A stretch of DNA of 64,000 nt. Origin: Rhizobium albus (GTDB lineage: Bacteria; Pseudomonadota; Alphaproteobacteria; Rhizobiales; Rhizobiaceae). The position numbers and the translations under genes were made by a program. Shown in pieces: positions 19,239 through 26,994 of this stretch. The notes below the pieces were generated by a model, which was given only the letters and a program-made list of their open reading frames with translations, made no database searches and had not been told where the DNA came from. The stretch lies in NCBI GenBank assembly GCA_030160035.1, contig BSNO01000004.1, positions 496,001 through 560,000 on the forward strand, in the 5' to 3' direction. Each line of letters starts with the position of its first letter. The first letter of the stretch is position 1.

Positions 19239-19781
19239 TCAGCGGAAGGCTTCGCCCGGATAGGCGCCCCAGATCTCCTGCTGCGAAACCCAGCCCGATG
19301 CGCCGTCGACCGTGCTTTCGCACCAGTTCCCATCGCAGCCATTGACGCGCAAAACGACGCCCGGTGCGAGCTTGGCGACGAGGCGTCCACGCGCTTCGCG
19401 ATCGCCATACATCTCGACATAGACGTTTTCGCCGCGATTGCGCATCCAGGGTGCCGCGATCGCGGTGCGCTCGCCCGAAAGCAGCGCCTGGTTGATCCAG
19501 CCCTCGGCGCCTTCCGCGTCGCGGACCTTGCGCCAGTTGTCGTACTCCTGGATGACTTCCATGGGCATGCCGGAGCGGGTGTAGCGCCACGAGATGGCGT
19601 AATCGATTCCCGGGCCGACGCGCATGTTGACCTTCGCGGCCTTGAGGCTGACGAACCGCGGCAGCGGCAAGCCGCTCGCTCCACGGTTGGTCGATTGAGC
19701 CTGCGCAAGCGTCGCCCCTGCTGTCATCGCCAGCGTGAGCACGAGCGTGGGCAGAAGTTTTGCAATCATCGACTTACGCAA
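19239..19781 (-). CDS. Secreted SH3-domain (SH3b) protein
   Basis: An exported protein of about 180 residues with two SH3-like stretches. The first is built around KAAKVNMRVGPGIDYA with WRKVRDAEGAEGWI. The second is around NVYVEMYGDREARGRLVAKLAPG with GNWCESTVDGASGWV. A signal peptide ends after ATLAQA. I prefer the TTG start at 19781 because GGGAG lies 9 bases upstream and it supplies a basic n-region; ATG 19769 is the alternative. Bacterial SH3 domains often bind peptidoglycan peptides or metals, but the ligand here is unknown. It converges on irr. Confidence 0.8.
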   Translation of the reverse strand: MRKSMIAKLLPTLVLTLAMTAGATLAQAQSTNRGASGLPLPRFVSLKAAKVNMRVGPGIDYAISWRYTRSGMPMEVIQEYDNWRKVRDAEGAEGWINQALLSGERTAIAAPWMRNRGENVYVEMYGDREARGRLVAKLAPGVVLRVNGCDGNWCESTVDGASGWVSQQEIWGAYPGEAFR

Positions 19782-19972
19782 GATTTTCAACTCCCAAGGG
19801 TGCCGATCGAGCCTCATGCTCCCGGTGTGCTCCGACGCCGCGGACGGCGGACACGAGACGGCACCGACTTTTGTTTGTCATCGCCGGGCTGTCTGGTAGA
19901 AGCGAGGTTCCAGGGAGAAAGTGTCGCTGAGTTTGGTTAACGCGCTCTCAACAAGAAGGGGCCTGATACAAG

Positions 19973-20977
19973 ATGGCGATCCGGAAGCGGCCTAAGGTCT
20001 TCATTACGCGCAAATTGCCGGATCCGGTCGAAACGCGCATGCGCGAATTGTTCGATGCGCATCTGAATATCGAGGACCGCCCGCTTGCCCAGCCCGAGCT
20101 CGTCGCAGCAATGCGCGAGAGCGACGTGCTGGTGCCGACGGTGACCGACCGCATCGATGCGGCGATCATCGAGCAGGCCGGAGAGAACCTGAAACTGATC
20201 GCCAATTTCGGCAATGGCGTCGACAATATCGATGTCGACGCTGCGGCAAAGCGCGGCATCACGGTCACGAACACGCCGAACGTGCTCTCCGAAGACACGG
20301 CCGACATGACCATGGCGCTGATTCTCGCCGTGCCCCGTCGCCTGACCGAAGGCGCGCAGATCCTGACGACAGACGATGGATCCTGGCAGGGCTGGTCGCC
20401 CACCTGGATGCTCGGCCACCGCATCTGGGGCAAGCGGCTCGGCATTGTCGGGATGGGCCGCATCGGCACTGCGGTCGCACGCCGGGCAAAGGCGTTCGGC
20501 CTGTCGATCCACTATCACAACCGCCGGCGCGTCAGCCAGCAGACCGAGGACCAGCTCGAGGCAACCTATTGGGACAGCCTCGACCAGATGCTGGCGCGCG
20601 TCGACATCGTGTCCGTCAATTGCCCGTCGACGCCGGCGACGTTCCATCTCCTTTCGGCGCGACGGATCGCGCTGATGAAGCCCGGCGCCTACATCGTCAA
20701 CACGGCGCGCGGCGGGATCATCGACGAGAAAGCGCTGATCCAGGCGCTGAAGGACGGTGCTATCGCCGGCGCAGGGCTCGACGTGTTCGAGCACGAACCG
20801 GCCGTCGATGCGAAACTCATCAAGCTGGCGGAAAGCGGCCGCGTCGTGCTCCTGCCGCATATGGGGTCGGCGACCGTCGAGGGTCGCATCGACATGGGCG
20901 AGAAGGTCATCATCAACATCCGCGCTTTCGTCGACGGCCACCGGCCGCCCGACAGGGTGCTGCCGGGCCGCAACTGA
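19973..20977 (+). CDS. D-2-hydroxyacid dehydrogenase (glyoxylate/hydroxypyruvate reductase type)
   Basis: NAD(P)-dependent reductase of 2-oxo acids, 334 residues. The C-terminal Rossmann motif GMGRIG is near residue 162. The catalytic triad is visible as Arg in NTARGGIIDE, Glu in DVFEHEP and His in LLPHMGSAT. The sequence is closest in style to GyaR-type glyoxylate reductases, but the substrate is not fixed by these motifs. ATG 19973 has AAGGGG upstream. It converges on argB with a 19-base gap. Confidence 0.9.
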   Translation: MAIRKRPKVFITRKLPDPVETRMRELFDAHLNIEDRPLAQPELVAAMRESDVLVPTVTDRIDAAIIEQAGENLKLIANFGNGVDNIDVDAAAKRGITVTNTPNVLSEDTADMTMALILAVPRRLTEGAQILTTDDGSWQGWSPTWMLGHRIWGKRLGIVGMGRIGTAVARRAKAFGLSIHYHNRRRVSQQTEDQLEATYWDSLDQMLARVDIVSVNCPSTPATFHLLSARRIALMKPGAYIVNTARGGIIDEKALIQALKDGAIAGAGLDVFEHEPAVDAKLIKLAESGRVVLLPHMGSATVEGRIDMGEKVIINIRAFVDGHRPPDRVLPGRN

Positions 20978-20996
20978 TCTCAGGAGAAAGCTGGAA

Positions 20997-21890
20997 TTAG
21001 CGCACGATCAGCGTGCCGGCGCCATGTTCGGTGTAGAGTTCAAGCAGCACCGAATGGGCGACCTTGCCGTTCAGGATGACGACGCCTTCGACGCCGGCCT
21101 CGATGGCCTGAATGCAGGTTTCGACCTTTGGGATCATGCCGCCCGAGATCGTGCCGTCGGCGATCAGCGCATGGGCTTCGGCGACCGACAGTTCCTTGAT
21201 CAGCTCGCCCGACTTGTCGAGCACGCCCGGAACGTCGGTGAGGAACAGAAGCCGCGTCGCGTTGAGTGCGCCCGCAACAGCACCCGCGAACGTATCCGCA
21301 TTGATGTTGTAGGTGTGACCATCCCGGCCGGGCGCGACGGGCGCGATCACGGGGATCATTTCCGATTTCGCCAGAAGATCGAGAAGCGTGCGGTCGACCT
21401 CGACAACTTCGCCGACGAAGCCGAGATCGAGAACCCGCTCGATATGGCTGTCCGGATCGACGATGGTCTTCTTGGCCTTTTCGGCGAAGACCATGTTGCC
21501 GTCCTTGCCGCACAGGCCGATGGCCCACTCGCCCTCGGCATTGATCAGCGCGACGATTTCCTTGTTGATCGAGCCAGCAAGAACCATCTCGACGATCTCG
21601 ACCGTCTTCTGGTCGGTGACGCGCAGGCCACCTTCGAACTTCGATTCGATGCCCATCTTCGTCAGCATGGCGCCAATCTGCGGCCCACCGCCATGAACGA
21701 CGATCGGGTTGACGCCGGACTGCTTCAAGAGCGCGATGTCGCGGGCGAAAGCCTGGCCCAGCGCCGCGTCACCCATGGCATGTCCGCCATATTTGACGAC
21801 GATCGTGCGGTTCTCGTAGCGCTGCATGTAGGGTAGTGCCTGCGACAGCAGTTCCGCTTTGATCTGGCTGTTGTTTTCGCTGTCTGCCAT
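20997..21890 (-). CDS. argB: Acetylglutamate kinase
   Basis: Phosphorylates N-acetyl-L-glutamate in arginine synthesis. The 297-residue amino-acid-kinase-fold protein has [11 protein letters not shown] (about 29-39) for the phosphate, HGGGPQIG (about 66-73) for substrate binding and the C-terminal [10 protein letters not shown] segment. Length is typical for the arginine-inhibited hexameric type, which carries an N-terminal helix. Start ATG 21890. In many rhizobia argB follows engB; here engB is about 12 kb away and on the other strand. Confidence 0.96.
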   Translation of the reverse strand: MADSENNSQIKAELLSQALPYMQRYENRTIVVKYGGHAMGDAALGQAFARDIALLKQSGVNPIVVHGGGPQIGAMLTKMGIESKFEGGLRVTDQKTVEIVEMVLAGSINKEIVALINAEGEWAIGLCGKDGNMVFAEKAKKTIVDPDSHIERVLDLGFVGEVVEVDRTLLDLLAKSEMIPVIAPVAPGRDGHTYNINADTFAGAVAGALNATRLLFLTDVPGVLDKSGELIKELSVAEAHALIADGTISGGMIPKVETCIQAIEAGVEGVVILNGKVAHSVLLELYTEHGAGTLIVR

Positions 21891-22062
21891 GTCGCCGTGC
21901 TCTCGGGTGCCCTCAAGGTTTGCCGGCTTTTAGACGGATTGCCCCTCTGCCGCAATGTGCTTGACCACAAAGGGCTGCGCTGCCTTTGCGCCACGATATG
22001 GGTGTTAATAACCCGCATCTGCGCTAGATCAGGGAAGTGCGGGAAACGGAACTGGTAAGGCA

Positions 22063-22599
22063 ATGACGCAGGATATCGAAGCGTTGATCGCTCGCGTCGC
22101 GCTTCGCGACCGTTCAGCCTTTGCCGAACTCTATCGCAAGACCAGTCCGAAACTTTTTGCCGTGTGCCTGCGTATTCTGGTCGATCGGGCCGAGGCCGAA
22201 GAGGCACTGCAGGAAGTCTATGTGAAAGTCTGGCAGCGGGCTGACCGGTTTGCGATCGGCCGCGCCAGAGGGATGACGTGGTTGTCGGCGATCGCCCGCA
22301 ACCACGCGATCGACGTCATCAGGGCGCGAAAGCCGGTTGCACGCGACATCGATGACGCGATCGCCGTTGCCGATCCGTCCCGCAATCCCGAAGAGACGGC
22401 TCTGGCCGCCAGCGAGGGAAGGCGGATCGAAGATTGCCTGCAGGAACTGCCGGAGGACAGGGCCCAGGCGGTGCTCAAGGCCTATGTCGAGGGCTTGAGT
22501 TACGAAGAACTGGCGCGCCATTATGGCGTGCCGCTGAACACGATGCGAACCTGGCTACGCAGGTCGCTCATCAAGCTGAGAGAATGCCTGGAACGATGA
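22063..22599 (+). CDS. ECF-type RNA polymerase sigma factor
   Basis: A 178-residue group IV sigma factor. Region 2 (about 8-75) contains EALQEVYVKVWQRA for core and -10 binding. Region 4 (about 117-172) contains the helix-turn-helix SYEELARHYGVPLNTMRTWLRRS. There is no region 1 or 3. ATG 22063 is preceded by AAGG. The stop overlaps the anti-sigma start by four bases (ATGA at 22596-22599), so translation is probably coupled. This sigma plus RskA-like partner arrangement is the SigK/RskA type. Confidence 0.93.
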   Translation: MTQDIEALIARVALRDRSAFAELYRKTSPKLFAVCLRILVDRAEAEEALQEVYVKVWQRADRFAIGRARGMTWLSAIARNHAIDVIRARKPVARDIDDAIAVADPSRNPEETALAASEGRRIEDCLQELPEDRAQAVLKAYVEGLSYEELARHYGVPLNTMRTWLRRSLIKLRECLER

Positions 22600-23324
22600 A
22601 CGCGGCCGGTGACGACGACACGGATAGGTGGGACGACGACGAGACGCTCGCCGGCGAATACGCACTCGGCGTCCAGGATCTGGCGCTCCGCAAGGAGCTC
22701 GAGGCGCGCATTGCGCGCGACCCGGGATTTGCGGAACGCGTCGCCCGCTGGCAGGCGGATTTCGCCGCCATCGATGACGCTCTTCCCGCGTCCGCCCCGC
22801 CGCGCGACCTTTTCGCCCGCATAGAAGGCCGGATCTTCGGCGTTCCAGCTGCACGGCCGGGACGCTTTGGATCTCTCTGGCAATCCGTTGGTCTGTGGCA
22901 GGGACTGGCTGCGGCGTCCCTGGTCGCGGTGCTCGCGCTGGGCGCACTGCTCTGGCACGGAAGCTGGTCGACACAGACCCCGAACGCTTTGATTGCCGAA
23001 CTGGCTGCGGTCGGCGACGCGCCGGTCGACCTCGTCGCCCGTTATGACGGCGGCTCCGGGCGCATTCAGTTGATGGCTGCCTCGCTGAGCGCCGACGATG
23101 CGCGCGTGATGGAACTGTGGCTGATCGAAACGGCCGATGCCGCGCCCGTCTCGCTCGGCGTTGTCGGGCGGGACAGTGAGGGCGTCTTGGTGATCGAGGC
23201 GCCGATGCGCGCCCGGCTCTCCGAAGGCGCCGTGCTGGCCGTTAGTCTGGAGCCGCAGGGCGGTTCGCCGACGGGCCAGCCGACCGGCCCGGTGATCGCA
23301 AGCGGCGAAGTTCGGCGCCCCTGA
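22596..23324 (+). CDS. Membrane anti-sigma factor, RskA-like
   Basis: A 242-residue single-pass membrane protein that should hold the preceding sigma factor inactive. The N-terminal cytoplasmic domain (about 13-85) begins with a DDETLAGEYALG motif typical of the anti-sigma domain. One membrane span is at about 101-120. The periplasmic RskA-type domain (about 125-240) has the signature MELWLIETADAAPVSLG. No zinc-binding HXXXCXXC is visible, so a ZAS type is unlikely. Release signal is unknown; an exported MsrB downstream hints at oxidant stress. Confidence 0.87.
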   Translation: MNAAGDDDTDRWDDDETLAGEYALGVQDLALRKELEARIARDPGFAERVARWQADFAAIDDALPASAPPRDLFARIEGRIFGVPAARPGRFGSLWQSVGLWQGLAAASLVAVLALGALLWHGSWSTQTPNALIAELAAVGDAPVDLVARYDGGSGRIQLMAASLSADDARVMELWLIETADAAPVSLGVVGRDSEGVLVIEAPMRARLSEGAVLAVSLEPQGGSPTGQPTGPVIASGEVRRP

Positions 23325-23377
23325 TCAGCGCTGGATTGTCGGTCGCAGCTGTGGCCGAAGAAATTGCTGCACGCGGC

Positions 23378-23406
23378 TGAAACTTTCTGAAAACCGCACC
23401 CGTACA
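23378..23406 (+). promoter_or_regulatory. ECF-like promoter element upstream of msrB
   Basis: TGAAAC (23378-23383), 17-base spacer, CGTACA (23401-23406) in the 321-base gap between the anti-sigma gene and msrB (23325-23645). The layout resembles an ECF sigma promoter. It lies 240 bases before msrB, so it may give msrB a long leader. Apart from this element the gap shows only a 29-codon frame with no features and an A/T-rich stretch near 23591-23600. Confidence 0.35.
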
Positions 23407-23645
23407 TCCAAGCGCGAACCCCATCAGGTCCGCCGCTGCCATGCTGTCCGGATGCGGCGCGGCCTGCACCCTCCGTCATGTGAGCACCCAACGCACTCCA
23501 ACGCATGGCGGAGGGGACCTTCGCCCCTGAGAAGTACGCATCGCTCGTCACGCGCAGTTGAAGAGGCGTAATTCGCCATTCGGCGGTCGATTATCTATAT
23601 TGGATGCAACACAGCGGCTGCAATCGTGCCCGCAGAGGAGTGATC

Positions 23646-24158
23646 ATGATCACGCGACGCAATTTTCTGCTTTCCGGAGCCGCACTGGCGATTGCTTCCG
23701 GCATCGGCTTCTCGATCACGCGGCGCATGGAGGCCCATGCCGCCCCTGAAGGCACCTTCGAGTTCACGCGCACAGAAGAGGAATGGCGCGCACTGCTGAA
23801 TGCCGAGCAGTACTCCGTGCTGCGCGAAGAGGCGACTGAGCGGCCATTCACCAGCCCGCTGAACGACGAAAAGCGCGCTGGCCTCTTCCACTGCGCCGGC
23901 TGCGATCTTCCCGTCTATTCCTCCACGACGAAATACGACAGCGGGACCGGATGGCCGAGCTTCTGGGACTCGCTGCCGAATGCCATCGGCACCAAGGCCG
24001 ACAATTCGCTTTTCATGACCCGCACGGAATGCCACTGCCGCCGCTGCGGCGGGCATTTCGGCCACATCTTCGACGATGGCCCGCAGCCGACTGGCAAGCG
24101 GCATTGCCTGAATGGCGTCGCGCTCGTCTTCAAACCCGGCGAAACCACCCCCGCCTGA
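23646..24158 (+). CDS. msrB: Tat-exported peptide-methionine (R)-S-oxide reductase
   Basis: Reduces the R isomer of methionine sulfoxide in proteins. The 170-residue protein has a twin-arginine signal (TRRNFLL, Arg4-Arg5, hydrophobic stretch to about 22), placing it in the periplasm. The SelR domain has zinc-binding CxxC pairs (Cys83/86 and Cys131/134), the TGWPSFW motif (101-107) and catalytic Cys154 in RHCLNG. ATG 23646 is supported by GAGGAG. It follows the sigma/anti-sigma pair and converges on the yeiH-like gene. Electrons presumably come from a periplasmic thiol donor not seen here. Confidence 0.92.
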   Translation: MITRRNFLLSGAALAIASGIGFSITRRMEAHAAPEGTFEFTRTEEEWRALLNAEQYSVLREEATERPFTSPLNDEKRAGLFHCAGCDLPVYSSTTKYDSGTGWPSFWDSLPNAIGTKADNSLFMTRTECHCRRCGGHFGHIFDDGPQPTGKRHCLNGVALVFKPGETTPA

Positions 24159-24173
24159 GGATAGACCTCAGCT

Positions 24174-25250
24174 TCAAACGGCAATCAGCACGAACGCCGT
24201 CACGGAAATGAAGACCCAGGAGACTGCGCCCAGCGCAAGCGGGCGGAGCCCCTTGGCTCTCAGTTTCCCAATGTCAGTCATCAGCCCCATCGCCCCCATG
24301 GCTGCGGCGAGAAGGATCGACGCTGCTGCTGAAGCGGCGGTGCTGACGGCCTCAGGCAGCGCAATGGCGCTGTTCAGTGCCACCATCGCCAGAAAGCCCA
24401 GCACGAACCAGGGCATCGGCACCCGTGCCGGCCCGGCCGCTTTCCCGCTGTTCAGATCCCGCCTCGCACGCCCGCGCCAGGCGGCCCAATAACCGAGCGA
24501 CAGCACAAGCGGCGCGAGAAGCATCACGCGGCTGAGCTTAGCGATCGTGCCGCTTTCCAGCGCCTGCTCGCCGCCCTGGAACGCCGCGGCAAGCACCTGC
24601 GCCACCTCATGGATCGCCGCGCCGGTCCAAAACCCGTAATCGTCGCTTCCCATTCCGCTTATCGCAGCGATCAGCGGAAACAGGACCATGGACAGCGATC
24701 CGAAGAGCGTGACGCAGGCAACCGCGTAAGCGACGTCCTCGTCGCTGCCGCGCGTCACGGTGTTGGTGGCGAGAATGGCGGAGGCACCGCAGATCGACGT
24801 GCCGGCGGCGATCAGTTCGGCCAACTTCTTGTCGACACCGAGCAAGCGCCCGGCCAGGCACGTGAAGAAAAAGCAGGCGATGACCGTAGCCAGGATGATG
24901 AGAACGCCACGCCCGCCGACCGAGATGACTTGCCCAATGGTCAGCTGCAGACCGAGCAGGACGATCGCGAAGCGCAGCACCGGCCGAAGCGCAAATTGCA
25001 GCCCCGGCTCGGCGGCGATAGGTGGCCTAATGATGAGGCGACCGACCATGCCGAGCACGATTGCCACGATCAGCGGGCTGAGAAACGACAGCCCGGAAGC
25101 GGCCACGATCCCGTAGGCGAGCGCCGCAATGGCGAAACTCAATGCCAGTCCCGGAAGGATGCGGGTTGTCGCGACCAAACCGCCGCGGCCAGCCGAACCA
25201 TCCTTGCGATGCGTGGCAACGGCAGCGGTGGGCGAAGGTGCAAGCGACAT
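24174..25250 (-). CDS. YeiH/UPF0324 family putative sulfate exporter
   Basis: A 358-residue integral membrane protein with about ten hydrophobic spans, beginning after a basic N-terminus. The family segments SGLSFLSPLIVAIVLGM and GTSICGASAILA are present. The family is annotated as putative sulfate exporter family transporter, but direct transport evidence is limited. ATG 25250 is chosen over 25280 for length. It is divergent from a LysR-type gene, the same arrangement as yeiH and its regulator yeiE in enterobacteria. Confidence 0.85.
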   Translation of the reverse strand: MSLAPSPTAAVATHRKDGSAGRGGLVATTRILPGLALSFAIAALAYGIVAASGLSFLSPLIVAIVLGMVGRLIIRPPIAAEPGLQFALRPVLRFAIVLLGLQLTIGQVISVGGRGVLIILATVIACFFFTCLAGRLLGVDKKLAELIAAGTSICGASAILATNTVTRGSDEDVAYAVACVTLFGSLSMVLFPLIAAISGMGSDDYGFWTGAAIHEVAQVLAAAFQGGEQALESGTIAKLSRVMLLAPLVLSLGYWAAWRGRARRDLNSGKAAGPARVPMPWFVLGFLAMVALNSAIALPEAVSTAASAAASILLAAAMGAMGLMTDIGKLRAKGLRPLALGAVSWVFISVTAFVLIAV

Positions 25251-25298
25251 TGACTGGGCTGGTCCTAGAGTTGCGACCACCTCTTATCCACCCGCAGC

Positions 25299-25318
25299 AT
25301 TCGATCGATCCATCGAAT
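25299..25318. promoter_or_regulatory. Dyad in the yeiH-lysR divergent region, candidate LysR operator
   Basis: ATTCGAT (25299-25305) and ATCGAAT (25312-25318) are perfect 7-base inverted arms across 6 bases, and contain a T-N11-A pattern. It sits between the two divergent starts (25250 and 25373), where a LysR regulator normally binds to control itself and its neighbour. Confidence 0.5.
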
Positions 25319-25372
25319 AGTATTTGTATGTTCGTTCGATTTTTCTTGTTATTTTGTTCTGGGGAGAGCCAC

Positions 25373-26275
25373 ATGACACTCGAACAGCTGCGCATATTCC
25401 TGGCGGTCGCCACCCATCAGCACGTGACCCGTGCAGCCGAGACGCTGCACCTGACGCAATCGGCCGTCTCCGCGGCCATCTCCGCGCTCGAGACGCGCCA
25501 CGACGTGCGGCTCTTCGACCGCGTCGGCCGCCGCATCGAGCTGACGGAGACGGGCCGCCTTCTGGTGCCTCAGGCCGAGGCAGTGCTGGCAGCGGCGGAA
25601 ACCGCCGCGTTAATGCTCGCGGACGTGGCCGACACCACGACAGGCCGCGTCCGCATCCATTCCAGCCAGACGGTTGCGAGCTATTGGCTGCCGGAGCGGC
25701 TGGTGCGGTTTCACGAGCGTCACCCGGGCGTGGCGATAGAGCTGACCGTCGCCAACACGACCCAGGCGGCGCTCGCTGTCATGGAAGGCAAGGCCGACCT
25801 CGGCGTCGTCGAATCATCCGTCGCGCGGCCGCATCTGACAACACATGTCGTCGCAACCGATCAGCTCGTGGTGGTCGTTGCGCCGGGTCATCCCTTTGCA
25901 ACCGCGCAAAAGCTGCCCGTGGCCCGGCTGAAGGAGAGCGACTGGATCCTTCGCGAACGCGGCTCGGGAACGCGTGCCGAGTTCGAGGACTGGCTTGAGG
26001 ACAAGGGCGGCGCGCTCGACGATCTCACCGTGACGTTGGATCTGCCATCCAACGAAGCGGTCCTGGCGGCGATCATGGCGGGGCGCAGCGCGACTGTCTT
26101 GTCGAAACGCGCAGCCATGGCCGCATCCGCCGCGGGCCTCGTGGCGATGCTGCCGCTCGAAGGCGCCGAACGCCAGTTCTTCGTCATCCGCCACAGCGAC
26201 CGCCACCGCACCCGCGCGACGCTGGAACTGGAAAGACTGCTGATGGAAGAGGCGGACCCTCAGCCAGGTCAGTGA
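25373..26275 (+). CDS. LysR-type transcriptional regulator (YeiE-like)
   Basis: A 300-residue LysR regulator. The winged helix-turn-helix occupies residues 1-60 (VTRAAETLHLTQSAVSAAISALE). The effector domain follows from about 90 and includes the RERGSGTRAEFEDWL segment typical of the CysB/YeiE branch. ATG 25373 follows GGGGAGAG. In Cronobacter YeiE is reported to respond to sulfite and control yeiH, so divergence from a yeiH homologue supports a related role; that is inference. Confidence 0.88.
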   Translation: MTLEQLRIFLAVATHQHVTRAAETLHLTQSAVSAAISALETRHDVRLFDRVGRRIELTETGRLLVPQAEAVLAAAETAALMLADVADTTTGRVRIHSSQTVASYWLPERLVRFHERHPGVAIELTVANTTQAALAVMEGKADLGVVESSVARPHLTTHVVATDQLVVVVAPGHPFATAQKLPVARLKESDWILRERGSGTRAEFEDWLEDKGGALDDLTVTLDLPSNEAVLAAIMAGRSATVLSKRAAMAASAAGLVAMLPLEGAERQFFVIRHSDRHRTRATLELERLLMEEADPQPGQ

Positions 26276-26294
26276 CCGGAACGCCGAAATCGAA

Positions 26295-26600
26295 TCACAG
26301 CAGCGTTGTAACGACGAGCCAGAGCGCGGCGCTCGCACGATAGAACATCTGGCCTGCTGCACCGGCCTGCGCAGCGCCTCGCCAAACGGCGATCGTGATG
26401 AAGATGTTGTAGGGCATGGTCATGAAGTAGATCACGAGGATCAGCGTCGTCGGATAGTCCTGCGCCAGCAACAGCATGGCTGCGACGAATGTCGCCAGCG
26501 TCAGGGTCGTGCCCGTCAGCATCATGTCACGCCAGAAAACGGTCTCAATGCGCGCGGTTCCCAAGAGCCGACTGTGCACGAAAGCCTTCAGGGATGGCAT
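26295..26600 (-). CDS. Small membrane protein of unknown function
   Basis: A 101-residue protein with probably three hydrophobic spans (about 28-46, 50-70 and 84-101) and a short basic N-terminus. The C-terminus is hydrophobic and ends within the last span. Codon use matches its neighbours. I do not recognise a family. It lies between the LysR gene (convergent) and a tRNA on the same strand. Confidence 0.65.
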   Translation of the reverse strand: MPSLKAFVHSRLLGTARIETVFWRDMMLTGTTLTLATFVAAMLLLAQDYPTTLILVIYFMTMPYNIFITIAVWRGAAQAGAAGQMFYRASAALWLVVTTLL

Positions 26601-26704
26601 GCATCAGCCCTTGAGTGTCCGGATGCTGGGGAGGCGGTATCGCCGATGGGACCCTCCGGCACAGGATACCGGATTACATGCGTAGCAATAGGAAGATTTC
26701 AAAA

Positions 26705-26781
26705 TGGCGCGCCCGAAAGGATTCGAACCTCTGACCCCCAGATTCGTAGTCTGGTGCTCTATCCAGCTGAGCTACGGGCGC
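26705..26781 (-). tRNA. tRNA-Arg (anticodon ACG)
   Basis: A complete 77-base cloverleaf on the minus strand. The 7-bp acceptor stem is GCGCCCG with CGGGCGC. The anticodon stem is CCAGA/TCTGG around the loop CTACGAA (anticodon ACG, usually edited to ICG), and the T arm contains GGTTCGAATCC. The 3' CCA is encoded in the DNA (complement of 26705-26707). Confidence 0.97.
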
Positions 26782-26819
26782 GTTGGCGGTGGATCCGGTG
26801 GATCGACCGCGACGGCGCT

Positions 26820-26848
26820 TACCTAAAACGTAGCCGGGGGGAATGCAA
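26820..26848 (-). promoter_or_regulatory. Probable promoter of tRNA-Arg
   Basis: On the minus strand TTGCAT (26843-26848), 17-base spacer, TAGGTA (26820-26825), ending about 38 bases before the mature tRNA 5' end. No other rightly oriented gene lies between. Confidence 0.6.
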
Positions 26849-26994
26849 GCGCGGTTCGGGAAAAAATTGGATGAGCTCGAACTGTTCTCTTGTGGGCACG
26901 TCGTGCGGCCTGCAGATCAAGCGCTGTTGGGTCCATGGAGCTACGGCCAGTGCAGCCGCATGCTCATGCGTTGCACGGGATGGCCAGGCGACGA

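Noticed and set aside
23434-23523. A 29-codon frame upstream of msrB considered as a small protein
   Set aside because: No ribosome binding site and no recognisable sequence character.
24155-24171. Hairpin between msrB and the YeiH-like gene as a terminator
   Set aside because: Only a 6-bp stem without a T-run and partly inside the msrB stop region; too weak to call.
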